From positions 1 to 6,787 of the forward strand of contig CALAMM010000133.1 of the NCBI GenBank assembly GCA_937925775.1: a stretch of DNA of 6,787 nt, given 5' to 3'. The DNA comes from an uncultured Fimbriimonadales bacterium. GTDB taxonomy: Bacteria > Armatimonadota > Fimbriimonadia > Fimbriimonadales > GBS-DC. Below the pieces are notes generated by a model. The model saw only the letters and a program-made list of their open reading frames with translations, was not told the DNA's origin and searched no databases. The number at the start of each line of letters is the position of its first letter. Positions within the stretch are counted from its first letter, which is position 1. A program made the position numbers and the translations under genes. This document shows positions 1 through 5,960 of the stretch, one piece after another.

Positions 1-686
1 GGGTTGTCGGGGTTCTCCTCGTACTCCAACGCGAGGCAGCCTTTGAAGCCAACGCGCCGCAGCGCACGCAGGAAGCCCACCAAATCAAGATCTCCCTCGC
101 CCAGCAAGGTATACTGCGTGCGGTTCTTCACATCCTTGAGATGTGCGGCGTGGACGCGCCGACCAAAACGCCGCACCGCCTCCACAGGGTTCTCGCCCGA
201 ACGCAAAAAATGCGCGGTATCGATGCACGCACCAATCCATTCGGGTTGACCGCGCATAGCCTCTTCCACGCTGCGGATCGTATCATAGCGCGTGTTGGGG
301 CCGTGGTTGTGGATGGCGACGGCGATTCGGAACTCCTCGCACAGCCGAGCGAGGTAGCGGAAGCTTTCGGGCGCAGGGTCGGCGGTAATCACGGGGATGC
401 CCATCGCTTGAGCGAACTCGAAAATCGCGCGGGCTGCCCGTTCGTTCCCGTCAAAACTCACCACGCCGTATGCCAACACCTCCACGCCCGATTGCGCCAC
501 CGTCCGCTTCATCTCCTCGCGGTGTTCAGGGGTGCTGAAGTAGGGCAAGTGCGCCATAAACGCCTCGATATACTGAAGCCCCAACTCGCGCGTGGCGCGG
601 AGCATCGCCTCCAACCCCATCTTGCGCATCGAGTAGCTCTGAACACCCATTTTGAACGGAGCATAGGGGTTCTTCTGCCGAAACAT
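1..686 (-). CDS. Sugar phosphate isomerase/epimerase, xylose-isomerase-like TIM barrel (3' end outside window)
   Basis: This is the first 228 codons of a minus-strand gene whose 3' end lies beyond the left edge. The product is a soluble TIM-barrel protein of the AP-endonuclease-2/xylose-isomerase-like superfamily, whose members isomerise, epimerise or dehydrate sugars and sugar acids using a divalent metal. The first strand reads KMGVQSYS (residues 12-19). Later come VITADP (99-104), IHNHGP (125-130), CIDTAHF (154-160), HLKDV (182-186), GEGDLD (196-201) and ALEYEENPDN (219-228). By family analogy Asp156, His182 and Glu221 are candidate metal ligands. The barrel is nearly complete, so perhaps 40-60 residues are missing. 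The substrate cannot be told from sequence. The start is uncertain: the ATG at 686 gives a usual-length N-terminus but has no Shine-Dalgarno sequence, while an in-frame TTG at 725-723 adds 13 residues and has GGAGGG 5 bases before it. The gene is divergent from HPPD; a functional link is not shown. Confidence 0.9.
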   Translation of the reverse strand, partial: MFRQKNPYAPFKMGVQSYSMRKMGLEAMLRATRELGLQYIEAFMAHLPYFSTPEHREEMKRTVAQSGVEVLAYGVVSFDGNERAARAIFEFAQAMGIPVITADPAPESFRYLARLCEEFRIAVAIHNHGPNTRYDTIRSVEEAMRGQPEWIGACIDTAHFLRSGENPVEAVRRFGRRVHAAHLKDVKNRTQYTLLGEGDLDLVGFLRALRRVGFKGCLALEYEENPDN

Positions 687-722
687 AATATGAACTTTCG
701 AGCCGAAGCGCGGGTTTCCTAC

Positions 723-736
723 CAATCTCTCCCTCC
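723..736 (-). promoter_or_regulatory. Candidate Shine-Dalgarno sequence plus TTG start for the epimerase gene
   Basis: Read on the minus strand, GGAGGGAGAGATTG places GGAGG (736-732) 6 bases before a TTG at 725-723. That TTG is in frame with the epimerase and no stop intervenes before the ATG at 686. The spacing is ideal for ribosome binding, whereas nothing comparable precedes the ATG. If used, the protein begins with an extra MVGNPRFGSKVHI. Against it, homologous TIM barrels usually start close to the first beta strand, and TTG starts are uncommon. Confidence 0.45.
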
Positions 737-740
737 AAAA

Positions 741-763
741 GCAGGTATACTTCCTTCACCTGC
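741..763. repeat. Inverted repeat GCAGGT-N11-ACCTGC across the HPPD promoter
   Basis: GCAGGT at 741-746 is the exact reverse complement of ACCTGC at 758-763. The arms are 17 bases centre to centre, roughly one and a half helical turns. The left arm touches the TATACT box and the right arm covers the expected HPPD transcription start, a position where a bound repressor could act. It could also be chance, since six-base arms are short. No regulator gene is visible in the window. Confidence 0.35.
746..751 (+). promoter_or_regulatory. -10 box TATACT for the HPPD gene
   Basis: TATACT at 746-751 lies inside the octamer GGTATACT (744-751), which also precedes the zincin and lipoprotein genes. Transcription would start near 758, giving a leader of about 25 bases that includes the Shine-Dalgarno sequence at 768-775. 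No TTGACA-like -35 hexamer is seen 16-18 bases upstream. The GTATAC core is a palindrome, so the opposite strand reads TATACC (749-744), a possible -10 for the divergent epimerase gene. Confidence 0.55.
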
Positions 764-767
764 AACG

Positions 768-775
768 AAGGAGGT
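768..775 (+). promoter_or_regulatory. Strong Shine-Dalgarno sequence AAGGAGGT of the HPPD gene
   Basis: AAGGAGGT ends 7 bases before the ATG at 783 and is a near-perfect complement to the 3' end of 16S rRNA. It fixes the HPPD start at 783, even though the reading frame stays open on the left back to 141, inside the divergent epimerase gene. Confidence 0.85.
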
Positions 776-782
776 TAGAACG

Positions 783-1868
783 ATGCGAGACATTATGCCG
801 ATTCGGCGGATTGACCATGTGCGCTTTTTCGTGAGCAACGCCAAGCAGGCGGCGTACTACTACCGCACCATGTTCGGATTCGATGTAATCGCCTACTCCG
901 GGCTGGAGACGGGCAACCGACAGGAAGCCAGTTATGTGCTACAGCAGAACGAGATTCGATTTGTTCTTACTGCCCCGTACAAGCAGGACCACCCGCTGGC
1001 ACAGTGGCTGGTCAAGCATGGGGATGGGGTGCGCGACATCGCCTTCGAAGTCGACGATGTCGAGCGTGCCTACAGCGAAGCGGTGCGCCGCGGCGCCCAA
1101 GGTGCGATGGAACCGACCGTGCTCAAAGACGACGACGGCGAGGTGCATCTCGCCGCCATTCACACCTATGGCGATGTAATCCACTCGTTCGTGAACCGCG
1201 ACCGCTACAAGGGCACCTTCATGCCCGGCTTCAAAGAGATGTTCATCCCCGGCGAACCGATCGGCGTGAAGGAGATCGACCACATCGTGGGCAATGTGGA
1301 GCTGGGCAAGATGAACCAGTGGGTAGACTTCTACCGCGAGGTCATGGGCTTCGAACTGCTGGTGCATTTCTCGGACGAGGATATCAGCACAGAATATTCC
1401 GCCCTGATGTCTAAAGTGGTGCAAGATGGGCGCGGCAAGATTAAGTTGCCCATCAACGAGCCTGCGGAAGGGCGACGCAAGTCGCAAATTGAGGAGTATC
1501 TGGAATACAACGCGGGTCCAGGCGTACAGCACATCGCCCTGTTGACCGACGATATTATCAGCACGGTGCGTCATCTGAAGGCGCGAGGCATGCAGTTTAT
1601 CTATGTGCCCCAAACCTACTATGAGGAAGTGCCTCAGCGTGTTGGGGAGATCGAGGAAGACCTCCGCGCGATTGCCGAGTTGGGCATTCTGGTGGATCGC
1701 GATGAGGAGGGCTACCTGCTGCAGACCTTCACGAAGACCGTGCAGGATCGCCCGACGCTCTTTTTTGAGGTGATTGAGCGCCACGGCTCGCGCGGGTTCG
1801 GCAAGGGCAACTTCAAGGCGCTCTTTGAGGCGATTGAGCGCGAGCAGGCACTCCGCGGCAACCTATAG
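783..1868 (+). CDS. hpd: 4-hydroxyphenylpyruvate dioxygenase (HPPD)
   Basis: This is a complete 361-residue protein, the usual bacterial length. HPPD is a cytoplasmic non-haem Fe(II) enzyme that uses O2 to decarboxylate and hydroxylate 4-hydroxyphenylpyruvate to homogentisate, an early step of tyrosine catabolism. Two vicinal-oxygen-chelate halves are seen: residues about 8-140 (RRIDHVRFFV) and about 163-340 (KEIDHIVGNV). The expected iron ligands are His167 (IDHIV), His250 (GVQHIAL) and Glu329 (LFFEVIER). Other family marks are PINEP at 223-227, in the substrate pocket, and the C-terminal GFGKGNFKALFEAIE, which forms the lid helix. 4-Hydroxymandelate synthase shares fold, ligands and substrate and is the main alternative; the PINEP segment and the absence of antibiotic-biosynthesis neighbours favour HPPD. 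No homogentisate dioxygenase or other tyrosine-pathway gene is in view. The stop lies 2 bases from the stop of the convergent zincin gene. Confidence 0.96.
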   Translation: MRDIMPIRRIDHVRFFVSNAKQAAYYYRTMFGFDVIAYSGLETGNRQEASYVLQQNEIRFVLTAPYKQDHPLAQWLVKHGDGVRDIAFEVDDVERAYSEAVRRGAQGAMEPTVLKDDDGEVHLAAIHTYGDVIHSFVNRDRYKGTFMPGFKEMFIPGEPIGVKEIDHIVGNVELGKMNQWVDFYREVMGFELLVHFSDEDISTEYSALMSKVVQDGRGKIKLPINEPAEGRRKSQIEEYLEYNAGPGVQHIALLTDDIISTVRHLKARGMQFIYVPQTYYEEVPQRVGEIEEDLRAIAELGILVDRDEEGYLLQTFTKTVQDRPTLFFEVIERHGSRGFGKGNFKALFEAIEREQALRGNL

Positions 1869-1870
1869 TT

Positions 1871-2824
1871 TTAGCGGCGGCGCAACCGGAGGTTGGTGGC
1901 GGTGCAGCGCGCCCACTCGGGGCGCTTGGGGTCAGGCACGAGCTTCGCCTCGCGCGGTTCAACCACGCGCCAGCGCGCAGCACCGCCCGGCAGAAACAGG
2001 TAAGCGTTAGGGAACGGCACCGACGCTTCGAGGGTTTCTGGCTCGGTCAGGCTCTCACGCGCGCCTTGCAAAAAATCGTCAGGCTCGACTCCGCCAGCAC
2101 ACAGCATCGCCCTGCCCAGCCGACGACTGCCGTAGACCCGATCAAGGTAAAGCGCCAACGCGAGGTACTCTTCGTAGCCGTCGCGCCGACGCGAGCGCCA
2201 GCGCTGCGGGTTCAGCCCTTCCCGCGCCATCCGCTCCACCAAAGGCTCCACCGCCCGACGCAAATACGCCACAAGGACATCGAGGGACGCGCCCATGAGA
2301 AACTCGTGAGCCTCGCCGAAGCCGCGTGGAGCCGCCTGCTTGGCACGCTCCACCAAGTAGTAAGTGAACCACCGCTCGCCCAAGTCCCCATTTGCCCACG
2401 GCTCTGGCTCCACAAAGGAGTTAATCGGCGGAAGGATCCAGTGCCCGTACTCATGCGTGAGCTCACGCACCCACTCGTGGGGCGGCACGCGCTCGCTTAA
2501 GTCGTAGAGGTAAATCAGGTTCTGCTGCTGTTCTGCGCCTGCTTTGCCCTCGGTCATCAGGAACACGCGCAATAGGCGTTCGTAGCGCAGGGGATGGTCT
2601 AAGCCCAGCCGATGACGGGCGAGCAAGTAGCACTCCATCAACAGGCGGCAGGCGCGCTCCGCAGAGGGATAGAGCGTCTGCCGCTGGGCATAGACTTCAA
2701 TCTGTGCAGGGGGCGTACCTTCCTCCGAGACGCCCTGAACGCGGTAGGCGAACGCCGCGCGATGGAGCGGGTCTTCCACAGGCGTCGCCAACGGCGCAGG
2801 CGAGCCGAGAATCTTGTAGCGCAT
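1871..2824 (-). CDS. Uncharacterised protein with HEYGH zinc-peptidase (zincin) motif
   Basis: This 317-residue protein belongs to no family I can name. Its key feature is WVRELTHEYGHWILPP, holding an HExxH zinc motif (His124, Glu125, His128) in a predicted helix. The segment PEPWANGDLGERWF follows, with Glu150 22 residues after His128, a spacing that would suit the third ligand of a gluzincin. This suggests a metallopeptidase or peptidase-like fold, but no substrate. There is no signal peptide or membrane segment, so it is probably cytoplasmic. The rest is rich in charged residues and helices and ends in a basic RLRRR tail. ATG 2824 is the first possible start: no ATG, GTG or TTG lies between it and an in-frame stop at 2851-2849. 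No Shine-Dalgarno sequence precedes it, but TATACT ends 7 bases upstream, so the mRNA is probably leaderless. It lies 19 bases after the MFS-HEAT gene on the same strand. Confidence 0.85.
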   Translation of the reverse strand: MRYKILGSPAPLATPVEDPLHRAAFAYRVQGVSEEGTPPAQIEVYAQRQTLYPSAERACRLLMECYLLARHRLGLDHPLRYERLLRVFLMTEGKAGAEQQQNLIYLYDLSERVPPHEWVRELTHEYGHWILPPINSFVEPEPWANGDLGERWFTYYLVERAKQAAPRGFGEAHEFLMGASLDVLVAYLRRAVEPLVERMAREGLNPQRWRSRRRDGYEEYLALALYLDRVYGSRRLGRAMLCAGGVEPDDFLQGARESLTEPETLEASVPFPNAYLFLPGGAARWRVVEPREAKLVPDPKRPEWARCTATNLRLRRR

Positions 2825-2831
2825 CGGGAAA

Positions 2832-2837
2832 AGTATA
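2832..2837 (-). promoter_or_regulatory. -10 box TATACT giving a probable leaderless mRNA for the zincin gene
   Basis: The minus strand reads GGTATACT, and the TATACT hexamer (2837-2832) ends 7 bases before the ATG at 2824. Transcription would then start at or within a base or two of the start codon. No -35 hexamer is recognisable, and no Shine-Dalgarno sequence fits in the gap. The box sits in the 19-base spacer after the MFS-HEAT stop codon, so it would be an internal promoter separating expression of the third gene from the first two. Confidence 0.6.
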
Positions 2838-2843
2838 CCGCGC

Positions 2844-5207
2844 TCAAATCACACTTACTGCCAGCAGCCACGATTCGAGGCAGGCGGGTGCGTGGCGTAG
2901 CCGTTGCACGCGCGGATGGTGCGGGAGCGCGTTCTGGAGGATCTGGAGCGCGCTCCCGTAGTCGCCGTAGGCATAGGCGCGCAGCGCGTCGGACAACTCC
3001 GGCTGCTCGCGCAGGCGCAGGGCGAGCGCTTTCTCAATGAGACGGTCGCGCCGCGGCTCATCGGCGGTGAGCAAGGTGTAAAGCGAATCGTAGCGGTCGA
3101 GCAGTTGCGCCACGCTGAGGGCAATCTGCTGGCGTGCCAGAGGCGACTCGGCGCGTGCCATCTGTCGCAAAAGGGCATCGAGGTCGCTTTCGTCGCCGTG
3201 TCGGGCAAGCGCGCGGGCAAGCGGCGCAAGGACGGCAGGGGCACTCTCCGCTTCTAAGCGAGCGCGGAGCAACGGGGCAAGCTGGGCATCTCTGGGCAAC
3301 ATCGCCATCGCCATCGCCGCGTCCGCGCGCACATCGGCATGCTCCGACTCCAGCCAGCGCGCCAGGCGTTGTGGGGCGAGGCATTCCTGCACTGTGTGCG
3401 CGTCGGCGTGTTCCAGCGCGGCAGCAATCGCCTCTAACAGGTTCGACTGCTCCAGCGGACCCGGTGCCCGTTCCAGTCGTTCCAGCAGGGCGGGCAAGGC
3501 GCGTGGGTCGGCGATGCGTTTGAGGGCTTGGATGGAAGCGATACGCGCCTCAATCCGTTCGGAATCAAGGAGCGTCGCGAGTTCGTTGGTCGCGTCGGGG
3601 CTTCCAATCGCGCCCAGCGCCTCGGCAGCTTCCAACACGAGGTCGCTGGCGGGGTCTTTGAGGACTTGCAGGAGCGCGGGCACGGCGCGCGGGTCACCTA
3701 TCGCCCCCAGCGCTTTGGCCGCTTCACGACGCACCTCAGGAATCGGGTCGCGCAGCGCGGTCATCAACTCCTCCACAGCCAGTGGGGTTTTCTCTTCGGC
3801 TAAGGTGCGCACGGCGTTCAGGCGCGTGGCGACATCCGCTTGCCCCCGCAGCTGGCGCATCGCCCGCCAGCCGCGCGGGCGCGCCGACGCCCTCAACTGC
3901 GACAGCACATAGCGCGTCGAGCGCCCCTCTGGCTCGTGAATCCCCCACAGCCACGGCAACGCGAACAGCCGAAACAGCGATGCCATCCCGAACAGCACGA
4001 AAAAGCGCGCCGGGTCAGACACATAGGGCTTCAACGCCTCCATCAGCGCACCGCTGGCGAACGCTGCCAAACCGCCCATCAGCGACACAATCGCACTCAA
4101 CGCCCCCATATACACCGCCCGCTGCTCTGGCGGCGCGACCGCCACATTCAAATTGAACTGCGTCAACCCCACACCCGCCCAGAGCGAGCCAGCAAGCACC
4201 TGAATAAAGTAAATCACGCCCACACTCCACAGATAGCGGTCGGGATCAGTCAAAAACCACAGGTACGGCAAGAACACCACACCCCACAACGAGAGCGTCA
4301 AGAGCGGTTTATTGCCGAACTTGTCCGCCAAGTAGCCCCATACAGGCATCGCCAAGCTGCTAAACAGCGCGGCAATCAGCCCCGACACCTGTACCATCAG
4401 GTAGGGCATCTTAATCTGCTCCAGCATGTAGACGGTGAAGAACTGCCCTGCAAACATCTGTCCCCAGACCAGCAAGGTATTGAAGCCCAAGAGCATGCGG
4501 AAGTTGCGCGTGCGGAACGGCTCGCGGTAGAACTCCAGCATGCCGCGTAGCCCTTTGCGCTTGGTGGGGGTTCGAGGGGGTTCGGGCATCTTGCGCAGCG
4601 CCCACAGCGACAGCATCAGGAACAGCGCTCCCAGCCCGTACAGGACGCTAAACGCAATCGCTTCCGAAAACCGCTGGTACTTGACCGCCTGATCCAAAAA
4701 AATCGCGGGTGGCAGCGCCGACGCCGCCGAGACCAAGCCCAATATCATGTTGCGACGCCCAAAATAGCGTCCGCGATAGTCGGGCGGCACCAGCGCGCTC
4801 AGCCACGCCAAAAACGCTGGTCCCGCAAACGAGCCGAGAATCGCCGACAGAATGAGTAAACCCGAAAAAAGCTGCAGGCGCGGCGCAGAATCGCTCATAA
4901 ACGGCAAAAACGCTATCACGATAAACGGCAAGCGCGAATAGAAGGCATACCGAAGTACTAGCTGCTTCTGGCTGGGCGCGGTGTCGGCTAAGTAGGCGGT
5001 CAGAATCTGCAATGCGCCCGCCAGCGAGGGCACTGAGGTGATAATTCCAAGCCACAGGTCGTTCGCTCCCAGATACCGCGCCAATCCAATCTGGAACGCG
5101 CCTGAGGTCATCGCAACGAACAAGGTGAAAAACACGGCGTCCCAGTTTGCCCAGCGCAACCCGCGCGCGATTTCTAAGCGCGACAAGCCGCGCTCCGAAG
5201 CCGTCAT
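2844..5207 (-). CDS. MFS-type transporter with C-terminal HEAT-repeat domain
   Basis: This 787-residue protein is about twice the usual length of a major facilitator superfamily (MFS) carrier. Residues about 23-425 hold some twelve hydrophobic segments in two halves, split by a basic loop (about 205-235, with RTPTKRKGLRG). The MFS loop motif is clear at 291-300 (GYLADKFGNK), with a weaker copy near YLADTAPSQK (72-81). After a linker (about 426-455), residues about 456-765 form Ala/Leu-rich helical repeats of the HEAT / PBS-lyase type, clearest in EVRREAAKALGAIGDPRAVP (490-509), LVLEAAEALGAIGSPDA (523-539) and ARIASIQALKRIADPRALP (554-572). With an even number of membrane helices, both ends should be cytoplasmic, so the repeats could bind a cytoplasmic partner. 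The substrate is unknown; the membrane part might be a sensor or scaffold. The ATG overlaps the lipoprotein's TGA (ATGA), and GGAGGT lies 9 bases upstream, so the two are translationally coupled. The reading frame is intact across the fusion. Confidence 0.9.
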   Translation of the reverse strand: MTASERGLSRLEIARGLRWANWDAVFFTLFVAMTSGAFQIGLARYLGANDLWLGIITSVPSLAGALQILTAYLADTAPSQKQLVLRYAFYSRLPFIVIAFLPFMSDSAPRLQLFSGLLILSAILGSFAGPAFLAWLSALVPPDYRGRYFGRRNMILGLVSAASALPPAIFLDQAVKYQRFSEAIAFSVLYGLGALFLMLSLWALRKMPEPPRTPTKRKGLRGMLEFYREPFRTRNFRMLLGFNTLLVWGQMFAGQFFTVYMLEQIKMPYLMVQVSGLIAALFSSLAMPVWGYLADKFGNKPLLTLSLWGVVFLPYLWFLTDPDRYLWSVGVIYFIQVLAGSLWAGVGLTQFNLNVAVAPPEQRAVYMGALSAIVSLMGGLAAFASGALMEALKPYVSDPARFFVLFGMASLFRLFALPWLWGIHEPEGRSTRYVLSQLRASARPRGWRAMRQLRGQADVATRLNAVRTLAEEKTPLAVEELMTALRDPIPEVRREAAKALGAIGDPRAVPALLQVLKDPASDLVLEAAEALGAIGSPDATNELATLLDSERIEARIASIQALKRIADPRALPALLERLERAPGPLEQSNLLEAIAAALEHADAHTVQECLAPQRLARWLESEHADVRADAAMAMAMLPRDAQLAPLLRARLEAESAPAVLAPLARALARHGDESDLDALLRQMARAESPLARQQIALSVAQLLDRYDSLYTLLTADEPRRDRLIEKALALRLREQPELSDALRAYAYGDYGSALQILQNALPHHPRVQRLRHAPACLESWLLAVSVI

Positions 5208-5911
5208 AAAGCGCGTACCTCCACCCGCCAGTCTACAATATCCAAATCGGGATCCGCGACATCCCCGCGCGGCTCCAAATTCGTATCTGCATTGCGCACA
5301 ATGCGATTTTGATCGATACGGATATTCAAATACTGACTTACGCCCAGCGCAGGGTCGCCCAGCGCATCCACGATCTTGGGCGTGGGGTCGTTCGGGTCGA
5401 TAGGTATGCGGTCCGTCGCGATGAAGTTCAGCTGGATGAACCGCATCTGCTGGGCATCGACGGGGTTCGGAATGAACTGCGTGAGGTCGATTTCAAAGCG
5501 CAGGCGGTCGGATTGCGCCCCCACAGGCTCGCTGAGGCGCGGCGCACCCAGATACTGGAACACCGAGAGATTCGTGTTCGGCTGCACGCGATAGAGCGCG
5601 TAGCCACCTGCAGGTTGAAGGTTATCGAAGCGCATGAAGTGGGTGAACGAGCCTGCCGCAAAGCCGTTGCCCCACGGCGGCGCCACCACAGGCACAGGTC
5701 CCGCCTGACCCGTCGCGTCGTTGCTGAGATTAAATAACACAAAATAGTGATAGTCAGGTCGAATGCGTCCTGCCACCTGCACTTCCACCGCGATTCGGCG
5801 CACGCCGCCCACCGTAGGCGTATCAGGGAACCGCGCGCATGCCGCAAGGCTCAGTAGCAGGCACGCACCTGCCCATGCCGCTCGCCTCCTCCATGACGCG
5901 CCTTGCAGCAT
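5204..5911 (-). CDS. Lipoprotein of unknown function
   Basis: This 235-residue protein starts with a typical lipoprotein signal: a basic stretch (RRR, 8-10), a hydrophobic core (AAWAGACLLLSL, 11-22) and the lipobox LAAC (22-25). Cys25 would be lipidated and cleaved by signal peptidase II. The residue after Cys is Ala, not the inner-membrane retention signal Asp. The mature part looks mostly beta-stranded: RRIAVEVQVAGRI, DYHYFVLFNLSNDATG, then a Gly/Pro-rich PVVAPPWGNGFAAG, and later LRFEIDLTQFI and YLNIRIDQNRI. This could be an immunoglobulin-like or DOMON-like sandwich, but I recognise no family. The reading frame is open upstream to 6064 within the ATPase gene. ATG 5911 is chosen because it puts the signal peptide at the N-terminus and lies 7 bases after a TATACT box, with no Shine-Dalgarno sequence. 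It is the first gene of a cluster with MFS-HEAT. Confidence 0.82.
   Translation of the reverse strand: MLQGASWRRRAAWAGACLLLSLAACARFPDTPTVGGVRRIAVEVQVAGRIRPDYHYFVLFNLSNDATGQAGPVPVVAPPWGNGFAAGSFTHFMRFDNLQPAGGYALYRVQPNTNLSVFQYLGAPRLSEPVGAQSDRLRFEIDLTQFIPNPVDAQQMRFIQLNFIATDRIPIDPNDPTPKIVDALGDPALGVSQYLNIRIDQNRIVRNADTNLEPRGDVADPDLDIVDWRVEVRAL
5217..5222 (-). promoter_or_regulatory. Shine-Dalgarno sequence GGAGGT of the MFS-HEAT gene
   Basis: The minus strand reads GGAGGT, ending 9 bases before the ATG at 5207, inside the last codons of the lipoprotein gene. It confirms the ATGA-overlap start. It also contrasts with the lipoprotein and zincin genes, which have no such site. Confidence 0.75.
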
Positions 5912-5918
5912 AGCATGG

Positions 5919-5924
5919 AGTATA
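5919..5924 (-). promoter_or_regulatory. -10 box TATACT giving a probable leaderless mRNA for the lipoprotein operon
   Basis: The minus strand reads GGTATACT with the hexamer at 5924-5919, ending exactly 7 bases before ATG 5911. Box and spacing are the same as at the zincin gene. There is no Shine-Dalgarno sequence and no recognisable -35 hexamer. It would drive the lipoprotein and, through the ATGA overlap, the MFS-HEAT gene. Confidence 0.6.
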
Positions 5925-5942
5925 CCTGCCAGCAATCTGGGG

Positions 5943-5948
5943 TATCCT
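5943..5948 (+). promoter_or_regulatory. Candidate -10 box TATCCT for the P-type ATPase gene
   Basis: GGTATCCT (5941-5948) differs by one base from the GGTATACT octamer upstream of three other genes in the window. Transcription would begin near 5955, leaving a short leader of about 17 bases that starts within the Shine-Dalgarno sequence. The alternative TATACC at 5921-5926 would give a leader of about 39 bases. The two divergent -10 boxes are 18 bases apart, so each sits where the other promoter's -35 would be. Confidence 0.4.
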
Positions 5949-5953
5949 CTCAC

Positions 5954-5960
5954 AGGAGGG
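5954..5960 (+). promoter_or_regulatory. Shine-Dalgarno sequence AGGAGGG of the ATPase gene
   Basis: AGGAGGG ends 11 bases before ATG 5972, slightly longer than the optimum but workable. No in-frame ATG, GTG or TTG lies between it and 5972, which supports that start. Confidence 0.65.

Noticed and set aside
108..115. Fourth GGTATACT, on the plus strand inside the epimerase gene
   Set aside because: It encodes part of the Gln-Tyr-Thr stretch of the epimerase, and no gene starts downstream on that strand before HPPD. Probably chance; an antisense promoter cannot be excluded.
141..782. Upstream extension of the HPPD reading frame by 214 codons
   Set aside because: It lies antisense to the well-supported epimerase gene, and AAGGAGGT sits just before ATG 783, where the HPPD homology begins.
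939..1784. 281-codon open frame antisense to HPPD
   Set aside because: It lacks recognisable domains and lies entirely opposite a complete conserved enzyme gene; long antisense frames are common in GC-rich DNA.
2913..3845. Possible separate gene for the HEAT-repeat part of the MFS protein
   Set aside because: The frame runs unbroken from the last membrane helix into the repeats, and I saw no Shine-Dalgarno sequence with a start codon near the junction, so a fusion is the simpler reading.
3840..4550. 236-codon plus-strand frame opposite the MFS part
   Set aside because: The translation is rich in His, Arg and Gln, typical of the complement of a hydrophobic coding region, and has no domain match.
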